Both the position numbers and the translations under genes were made by a program. Of a DNA stretch of 64,000 bases, positions 56,241 through 64,000 are shown in pieces. This DNA is from Antedon mediterranea. Its lineage: Eukaryota; Echinodermata; Crinoidea; Comatulida; Antedonidae. The notes under the pieces were generated by a model. That model searched no databases. It saw only the letters and a program-made list of their open reading frames with translations, and was not told where the DNA came from. The stretch lies in assembly GCF_964355755.1 (NCBI RefSeq), contig NC_092673.1, positions 26,605,001 to 26,669,000 on the forward strand. The letters run 5' to 3'. Positions within the stretch are counted from its first letter, which is position 1; the number at the start of each line of letters is the position of its first letter.

Positions 56241-56779
56241 AAACATTTTCAGTTTTCTTGAAAGAATTTCTCCAACCGTAAAGATGTTGCTTTTCACGAT
56301 CGCTGGAGTTTTCGCAAAGATCAAGGGCGGTAAATATAAACATCTTTACACCATTGTAATCATCTTCAACCAGGTGAGGAGGATATGGTTAGTTGAGATG
56401 TAACTAATTTGCAATAATAAATTAAGACTGATGTTATATACTAGCTGTACAAATACAGAACTCCCTACGGAATGAATGATTGATTCAGCAGTAACCAGTA
56501 CAAGATGGGATAGCAGACTAATAACAAAAATGCACTATACAAATTAAAACATAGCTAATCAAAGTAATGAAATGCCGATATCAAACCTTAGGCAAACTTA
56601 TTAATACTCAAAGGAAAGTTTAACCAAGGAATTAAAAACAAAGAAAATGTTAATATCTTTTGGAAATAAGTATGTTTATTTGTTACCTAGTTCTATATTT
56701 CCATTTCAGTCTATATATTAGATGTATGAATGCTGTAGCCCAGCTTTACTCACTCATCCAATATGGCTACCTTGTCATC

Positions 56780-57290
56780 TTAAATTTTGACCAATCAGAA
56801 CATTTTTAAAAAAGACTGATAAACTTAACCAATCAGATACCTAAAAAAAATGTTTGTAGCAAATTTACTAGAAGCTGCTTTGGAACTCATTGCCATTTGA
56901 CCAATCAGATCATAGCTATACTTTGTTAAAAATTACTGGTAAACTTTAACCAATTAGCTACTTAAAAATAAGGTTTGTAGCAAATTGATTAAATAGAAAT
57001 TGGTTTGGAACTCATTTTGACTTTTGACCAATCAGATCAGTTATTTATAAAAAAAAGTACCGGTAAACTTTAACCAATCAGATCTTAGCTAATTAAAAAA
57101 ATGGTTTCTAGCAAGAAGAAATTGGTTTGGAACTTATTTTGACTTTTGACCAATCAGATCAGAGCTACTTAAAATACTAGTAAACTTAACCAATCAATAT
57201 TACTAATGTTGGAAGAAACTTTTATTTAACTGGCTAAGTAAAAAATATTCTATATATTTTTAACTTTTGACCAATCAAATACTATCTACT
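56780..57290. repeat. Tandem repeat of about 120 bp carrying paired CCAAT motifs
   Basis: Units contain TTTGACCAATCAG and, 40-50 bp on, CTTTAACCAATCAG. GACCAATCA starts at about 56789, 56899, 57026, 57148 and 57269, spaced 110-127 bp; AACCAAT starts at about 56827, 56948, 57072 and 57188. The units are well diverged between the motifs. Confidence 0.8.
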
Positions 57291-57673
57291 TAATCCTTTA
57301 AGGAGTGTTTTTACAGATGATCTCAGTTAGAATTCTGAATTAAATTAACTTGCTTTTCTAGACATATATTTAATTGACCCATAGAGGTGACCATAGCATC
57401 CATCGTCTCTGGCGGATCATCTCTCTTTCAAATTAAAATATGAGAATCTTTAATCATACCAACTGAAATTCATATCCATTAAAAAAACATGCATGGTGGA
57501 TGGCACGTGTAAATTGGCCAATCTTATTATGATGTACTTTTTTTAATGACCATGACCTAACTGAATTAGTTAAGAAAATGATATAATCAAAACAAGAAAG
57601 TAGATTGACATTTGAAAACCATGACATGTTTTTAATGGTAATCAGTGACTAGCTATCAAACCATGTAATATCT

Positions 57674-57957
57674 AAAGCTCTGTTTAAACTATCAAACTTT
57701 ATGTGACAAAAAATGTGATATGGACACAATGACATCATTGTATTTAAATGTTGTCTTGTTATCTGTTGATTTTTGCTTGTATATATTATATTATATTATA
57801 TAATATTTTATAACTTTCAACCATGTTAATGGTGACATTTGGTCACTGTAGGGTGATGATGAAATAAAAATTAAAACAAAAAACAAACAAAAATACCATA
57901 TTTGTGCACAACACACTCTTTTTGTCAAACTAGTTTGATAGTGTAGATAGAGGAGAT
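57674..57957. mobile_element. AGCTCTGTCTACAC MITE, copy 7, split by a retroelement
   Basis: Left part AAAGCTCTGTTTAAACTATC to ACACAATGACATCAT and right part ACCATATTTGTGCACA to AGTTTGATAGTGTAGATAGA. Between them (57738-57885) lies the retroelement 3' end also seen at 22138, giving a clear order of insertion. Confidence 0.75.
57738..57885 (+). mobile_element. Retroelement 3' end inserted in MITE
   Basis: Begins TGTCTTGTTATCTGTTGATT, includes TTAATGGTGACATTTGGTCA and CTGTAGGGTGATGATGAAAT, and ends in an A-rich tail. It is the plus-strand counterpart of 22138-22405, and shorter. Confidence 0.6.
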
Positions 57958-58352
57958 GAATGATAATATGATGTTTGTGGTATGATACCATAAACTTATG
58001 TATTGTCCACATGATTAATGTATTTGTTGAACATGCTATTTAATGTCACATTAATATTTATTCACTTTGACCAAATTTAGTAATTCTTTATTTTTGTATG
58101 TGTTTTGTAAATGATTGTGTTTCTGCAGCTATAATAAAATTATAGTTTAATTTATTTTTTTAACTAATCAGATAATTAAAATAAAAATAAAGTGTGCATA
58201 ACAATTTTCCCTTCAGGTAAAAGGTAAAATATTATCACATTTATCTGATAAATAATTAACAATTAAAATTTCTAGATTAGAATCAGTTAAATCCTGTTTC
58301 CACAAGAATTTTATTGGTTAATTATCGGTTAATTTTTGGCTGCAGAAACAAA

Positions 58353-58385
<33 letters not shown>

Positions 58386-59481
58386 AGGCCTAATGGTTTA
58401 TATTATTTAATAATAAACATACAATAGAAAATTTTAAACCCCAAACTATCCTTTACAATTGATAAGCCTTGATGAAATATTACAGATACCTTATACAGTA
58501 TAACAACAGACTAAATTATGTTATCATACAAATACAGTATATCCCCTATTAGGGGGACCACTTTGAACTCAACAACAAAGTGGTCCCATTAAATGAATGT
58601 GTCCCTGGAATAGGGTCCCAGGGTAGTTTCTTAAAACTAGGCCAATCAAAAAGTAATCAAGGCAGATTTGTATAGTACCATTTTTTTTATTCATTTTACC
58701 GATTTCAATCAATATTCACATTTTAATCTACAGTAAAAGTCTCGACCTAATTATTCTTGTTGAACATTGATAATAATTACCTGAGTGCTTTTAGTATAAT
58801 GGTGATCTTTTATGTCTCTTGCAATCAGATCAACGTTATTTTAACTACTTTCTATAGATCGCTTGGAAGATTATTATAATACTGTAACAGTAATGACAAC
58901 TTTATTCTGAATCGGAACACTTGATCACCTTTCAATGGTATTTTTCGCAAGGCCATTTTTATGAAGTGAAAGGTAATCTAACATAGTTATAGAAAAAATG
59001 CTTTTTTTCATATAAATATAATAATTGAATTAAGAACATAGAATAGAATACAGCAGAACTAAGTTTTCTTTCATCTTAAAATTTAAACTTTGTTTGTTTG
59101 GTTTTCGCTTTAATGCATTAATGCATCGACTTTATTTTTGTTTTAAACATATAATAACGCAGAGAAAACATGCATTTGAGCAGTAACCTGTTCAGGGTAG
59201 ATACAGATTCTATGTTTAAAAAGCTACATGGTTTTCCACTGAACCACCCATCTGTGTAAACTGGCCTTTTGCATTGTATTTATTTGTTTTTTTAAAAATC
59301 ATACGGAGCAACAAAGTGCGCAGCAACTGAAGTTGTTAGGCTACCTAAAGGCATCATTACTTAAGACATTGGTTTATGCAACCCTCAGGTGAGTAAGTTC
59401 AGCTCAAAATCTGTGCTAAAACATTAAAGTTTATAGCATCACTCACAGAAGCCAATGATACCGCTGTTAGTAATCATTTAC
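57958..59481. other. Intron or upstream sequence with (TTG)n microsatellite
   Basis: A (TTG)n run occupies about 58350-58385. At 58541-58622 the sequence CCCCTATTAGGGGGACCACT and nearby GTGGTCCCATTAAATG form short inverted matches. No exon was recognised. Confidence 0.55.
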
Positions 59482-59602
59482 AGCTACACTATCAAAGTAA
59501 TTTGACAAAAAGTGTGATGTGCCCAAATATGGTAGTGATATGATATATACACATCCCATTTTCTTGTCACATAAAGTTTGATAATGTAGGCAGAGCTTTA
59601 CT
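59482..59602. mobile_element. AGCTCTGTCTACAC MITE, copy 8
   Basis: Left tip worn (CAGCTACACTATCAAAGTAA), right tip AGTTTGATAATGTAGGCAGA then GCTTTA. The interior has GTGATGTGCCCAAATATGGT, the family hallmark. Confidence 0.8.
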
Positions 59603-59663
59603 GAACATAGTGGAAAATATGTTACAAAAATCTAATCAACCAAGTGTTTAAAATTTTAATTAA

Positions 59664-59745
59664 CTCAGTTATGATTTGAACACAGGACTCTGGAATTTGT
59701 GTATATGCACCGCACTGTAATTCCACTAAAATTCTGCCTACAGTA
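59664..59745 (-). mobile_element. Worn tRNA-like SINE head
   Basis: Minus strand: GTGGAATTACAGTGCGGTGC, then CCAGAGTCCTGTGTTCAAAT. It aligns with the head of the SINE at 44640, including AGTCCTG before the B box. The B box reads GTTCAAATC; the A box is degraded. Confidence 0.5.
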
Positions 59746-62700
59746 TAAATAGATAAGAACTAAGTGGTATTTGTATTTATTTCAAAAGTCAAAGAGATAC
59801 CAAACTCAATTAATAAGAAACTCAAAACCCTGACAAATTACCTTTGAATCACCTTCAATATCATCAGTTATTCATGTAATTGAATAACATTATTAATAAA
59901 ACATTCAAAAGCTGTGTATCATACGTACAATTAGACGCCCGGATTTATTTAATTGAATTTAAAATATCAAATATTAATGAAGTTTTTAATAATAAATCAA
60001 TTTGCAATGCTACTACTTGTAAGTCTACAATGTCTTAATGATCATTGACCCACTCAAGTCACTCAAAACAAAGCTCAGAAAAGGGAAACTTTTTAATACA
60101 CAGTTTTATTTATAGATCTTAAAAATCGACCCAAACAATTTTTAATAAAAACAAAACATGAACACAGAAATACTCTCCAATTAAATACAGTGGTTTGGTT
60201 ATTGCACAAGAGTTGTGAATCAACCCAAACTCTATTAGTAAATTAAATACTATTTTTTTGGCAAGTTTAAAAGGTAGATAACTTTTCAGTAGCAAGTAAA
60301 ATATACATTTTACTCTTATGCTTTACTGTAGATTTTAAAAAGCAATAATATTTTTATGTGTAAAATAAGATATAAGGGAACTTAATTTCGTCCACAAAAC
60401 AAGTGGAAATAAAGGTGTTTGTCTCAGTACAAACTGTAATGGAAACGGGAAACCACCTCACAGCATTTATTGTTCTTTTTTTCATAATAAGTATAACTAC
60501 TGTATGCTATTGAATTTGTATAGATTGTAATTGTCCAAGTGGAGAGTAGAACTTTAGCGTAAAGTTCAGGTACAAGGCATGAATTTTAAACATAATATTT
60601 GGTTGATTGTACATAAATCAGTGTAACATAAATCATGACGAAAAGACTATATAGATCAATAATTATTTGAATGTATGATAAACAGAAATAAATGAAATAA
60701 CTTTTGAAAAAAGGCTATTTAATTGGGAGTTTTAATTAAAGCAATATTAATTTTGAGCAAAGACAAACATAATTTAATTTGAAATACTAACGTGCAAAAA
60801 TAGATCGGGCTCTAAAGTACCATCTACGTGGGTAGAATAAATCTTTTGAAAGATCTAATCACAATTTCGATTGATTAATTAAATTTGAACATATTTAAAT
60901 ACACAGGGCAAATTCAGCAAACATACTATTATGGGATGTTATTTTTAATGGATTCACATGGTTTTCATCAAATATTATACACTGTGAATTAATACATAAA
61001 TGCATTGGAATTATGCACCTAATACATCAACAAACATTCATAGAAGTTTAAAGTCTTTACAGTTTATTCGGAAATTGGAATAAGAAGAAGCTAAAGTCAA
61101 ACTTAAAACAGGTAGTTGCTATATTCTTGATGATTATCAAATAAAGATCGAAACATTGAATCATGGCTTGCCTCTCGTTATTTGGAGTCAGTTTAATTTT
61201 TTTTTTATTTAAACATAATCAGTGCATTTATTGGTAGTTGCTATAAGGTTTGTAATTATTATACTGTGTGTGTCATATGCTGCTTTTATATATTGACCAC
61301 AAGTCAAAAACCCATTGACTTCCAGTCAATTTGACAATTATTTGCTTTAAATTCAGTTTTTTTTTATCCAATTTTCGGTCAAAGTGAATAACTATTATGT
61401 GACATTAAATAGCATATTTAACAAAAACATTAAAAAATTATTTGTTCAGGAAGACAATATATTTTTAATGATACAATCAAATCTTCAATTCTTCAACAAC
61501 TTTTTTAGTTTCAAAATTATAAGTAACTTAACTGTCATTAATAAATTGTTTGACAAGTTTAGTTGAGTATTTCTTTCTTTAGGCCATAATATGTCAGAAC
61601 ACAATATATAACCATGCGTAAAACATTACTATGTCAGTACATATTAATGCATAGCTGTTTTTTATTCTTTGTACATACATTATGCCTACTGTGTTATTTT
61701 ATAAAACAATTTTTTCCATTAAGACGTAAGTAGTAACATTTGTAAAGGAGCAGATTTATTGCTGAACATCTAAATGACATATGATGTTTTTGTCATGTCA
61801 TGGAGGTATAGAGGTTGCAGCAAAGTGATGTGAACAGGGGAGGGACTACTTAAATTGGCCGCATCTTATCTTTAAAGTATATTTATAAAAACAACATCAA
61901 ATAAAACAAGTTTATACATTGAAAAATAATAATATATTTAGGTTAAAATATTTTCAGAGTGGTATATTTATTATTGTCCTTGACCTTTGACATTCATAGT
62001 AGGTGTATACAACTAAATAATGAATCGTCATGGAATAGATTTAATATTTTCATTCATCAAAATATATATATTTGTCTAATTGAATTATTCTGTCCATTCC
62101 ATGAATAAAGCATTTATTACTTGTATTAAGATCTTCAGTTCTTTCGTTGTAGGTTTGGTGTTCATTTTGAATTCAGCAGGTTCATAGAAATATTTAAAAA
62201 ACGGTATATAAAAATAAGCTTCAGTATAAAAATAAAAAAATTACTATATATCCAATGTGAAGAGAAACATTTCTACTAAAGACAGCAACAATCTCTACGG
62301 TTGTGCTCTATTAGCTTTACTGTGTTACATAATTTCAAGATTTCATTGCTCACAAGAGTTTAGATGTTATCTGAAGACTCCATAAAAGTAAGGAAAATGA
62401 GGATTTACAAATACTAAATAGCAGAACTGACCCACTAAATGGTTACATACGACTTTAATACTCTAAACTAACATTTTAAATAAATACTATAACATGTTGA
62501 CATTTATATTATTGATAGATATATATCTAGTTCAGTTTGAAGAACATATTCAAGTCGGTACAACTTTGTAAATTTTTCTGAAATTTGTCTAGGGAGCTAT
62601 AAATGCGTACATAGTAATATTGAAGTTGAATTCTAAATGACTTCGAAGCAACGCAATTTGGTCTAATTACTTTGACCCATTAATGCTGTTGAATTATAAA

Positions 62701-63046
62701 TAACTAAATGTGGCCAGATTTCAAATGAGAATTACTAAAGATCATTTATCATATTGTTTAATTTATTCAACCTCCGAACGCTTCATTAGCGGGAAAAATA
62801 GACCAAGTGAAATGAATATATTATAATTGTAATAATTATACCACGTTGTGTCATTTCTATATCTTTATGATTGGGTATATTATATAATGTTTATTAGAAA
62901 ATGATACAGACATTTTTAAACATCAATTGTTTAGTAAAAGATTATAAGCCAGACATTTTTTAACATGTGCATAAATGATAATTGAATGTACGGTTATATA
63001 ACCAATATCAAATTGTTACCATAAATCTTCTAATAGTAGCCCACCT
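59746..63046. other. No gene recognised; AT-rich
   Basis: Very AT-rich. A dispersed fragment near 61363-61436 (CCAATTTTCGGTCAAAGTGA, ATAACTATTATGTGACATTA) also occurs near 24213 and 52306. If the missing 5' receptor exons were here I would expect a GGWxGG-type motif, which I did not find. Confidence 0.5.
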
Positions 63047-63540
63047 TATAAGTCAATCTAAATAATAACCCACTACTCTAATAGTAACCCATGGGGGTTA
63101 CTATTAGAGTCACAACAACTTATGATGCAAAATAAGGAGATAATCATGGTGATCTCGGGAGTGGGGGAGGATTGTGTTTTTGAGTTTATAAAATAAAGTT
63201 GGAGTTCAAATTTGTTTATTCCTACTGTTTTATTATTTTGTTATAATAATAATAATAATAATAAATGAAAACTTATATAGCGCCGGTATCCTCCACCCAT
63301 GTGGCGCTCATGGCGCTTTGTGCATTAACAACGTGCGAGAACATCAGCGAATAGCGACGTCTTTAGGTTGGTCTTGAAACTGTTTAGACTAGTTGAGCAT
63401 TTAACTGTTGCTGGTAAGCTGTTCCATACGGAAAATTTAAGGATAGGTCACTATTTTCCGGTGCCTAATTTAAGATCAGTAATAGTAACCCACTACTCTA
63501 ATAGTAACCCCCTTCTAATAGTAACCCACCCTAAAAAACA
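63047..63540. repeat. AATAGTAACCC repeats split by a dispersed element
   Basis: CCCACTACTCTAATAGTAAC occurs at about 63071 and again at about 63489, with further AATAGTAACCC words around both. Between them lies about 370 bp beginning with an inverted GGGGGTTACTATTAGAG and containing an (ATA)n run and TATATAGCGCCGGTATCCTC, a phrase typical of widespread invertebrate repeats. Confidence 0.5.
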
Positions 63541-63644
63541 ATCAAAGAATAATAACCCAGGGTTATAATTAAAGATTTACGGTAACCAATAATAATCATA
63601 AAGTATTGACCAATCCTGATAAATCTGTTTATATCGGTATCATC

Positions 63645-63811
63645 CAGTGGCGTAACGACTAAGAGCGCTCACTGGCTAAGCCCAGGGGCCCCGGAGTGCT
63701 CCGGGGCCCCCAAGGTAACAACAGGCATTAAAATATGTTAAAAAAGGCTCAAAACGCCTTCAGCATTGTAGAGCCCTAAACCAGAAGGCTTTCGTTTGCG
63801 TCACGCCACTG
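63645..63811. mobile_element. hAT-type MITE
   Basis: Ends CAGTGGCGTAACG and inverted CAGTGGCGTGACG, a common hAT terminal sequence. Candidate 8-bp target copies GTATCATC and GTGACATT agree at five of eight positions. The centre contains a strong GC hairpin, GGGGCCCCGGAGTGCTCCGG. Confidence 0.65.
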
Positions 63812-64000
63812 GTGACATTTCTAGCAAGAGATAAAAGGCAGGTTGCCACATGAATAAAGAGTGTTTCTCAGACACTTTGAGACAATTGTTCATTAGCAAG
63901 TAATGGCTTTATTTGTCTTATAGCAATAGCTTCTTCAAACAATGTATATTTTTTTTTATTTGATAATAATAAATATTATATTAACATATTATGATAAACT

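Noticed and set aside
52037-64000. Search for the 5' receptor exons on the minus strand
   Set aside because: No exon with splice sites and a GGWxGG-like or similar flytrap start was found, so the gene is reported as partial.

Overview
The window is eukaryotic genomic DNA, AT-rich (roughly one third G+C by eye) and dominated by introns and repeats. It carries one confidently recognisable host gene: the 3' part of a metabotropic GABA-B receptor subunit 1 gene (GABBR1-like) on the minus strand. Sixteen coding exons between 52036 and 7859 join in frame through GT-AG introns into 781 residues plus a stop codon. The 5' exons (signal peptide and start of the Venus-flytrap domain) lie beyond 64000. 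The close match to vertebrate GABBR1, the long introns, tRNA-derived SINEs, a Kolobok-type element and the abundance of TAGGCCTA suggest an invertebrate deuterostome, perhaps an echinoderm. That placement is an inference I hold weakly.

Layout from left to right. 1-5000: a long hairpin (181-1105) and a Foldback-like element (1430-3958) whose core is a palindromic pair of hairpin-unit arrays. 5700-7432: two MITE-like hairpins and a 54-bp minisatellite just downstream of the gene. 7859-8571: the last two exons, encoding the coiled coil and C-terminus. 8869-20132: almost all of the 11.9-kb intron 14, made of one transposon copy nested inside another copy of the same family, each with an internal satellite, plus a TA-flanked Tc1/mariner-like insertion carrying its own MITE. 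20486-25014: the seven-transmembrane exons, in compact introns. 25742-29422: a TTAA-flanked Kolobok-like transposon with long terminal inverted repeats and a decayed transposase, inside intron 7. 29540-35048: the Venus-flytrap exons, with a TTA-flanked Harbinger-like element in intron 3. 35598-37972: a duplicated block of 37-bp minisatellite in intron 2. 38868-39038 and 51902-52036: two more flytrap exons around a 12.9-kb intron. 52037-64000: intron or upstream sequence with scattered MITEs, SINE pieces, retroelement tails and a CCAAT-rich tandem array.

The gene product should be a GABA-binding class C G-protein-coupled receptor subunit. The GABA-contact residues known from human GABBR1 that fall within the window are retained, and the C-terminus keeps a coiled-coil segment that would pair with a GABBR2-type partner. 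The most interesting content is in the repeats. The satellites give many near-identical sequences in which the states before and after small insertions can be compared. They reveal TA sites expanded to TAGGCCTA, TAGGCTA or TACAGTA, and an empty site for a nested transposon.
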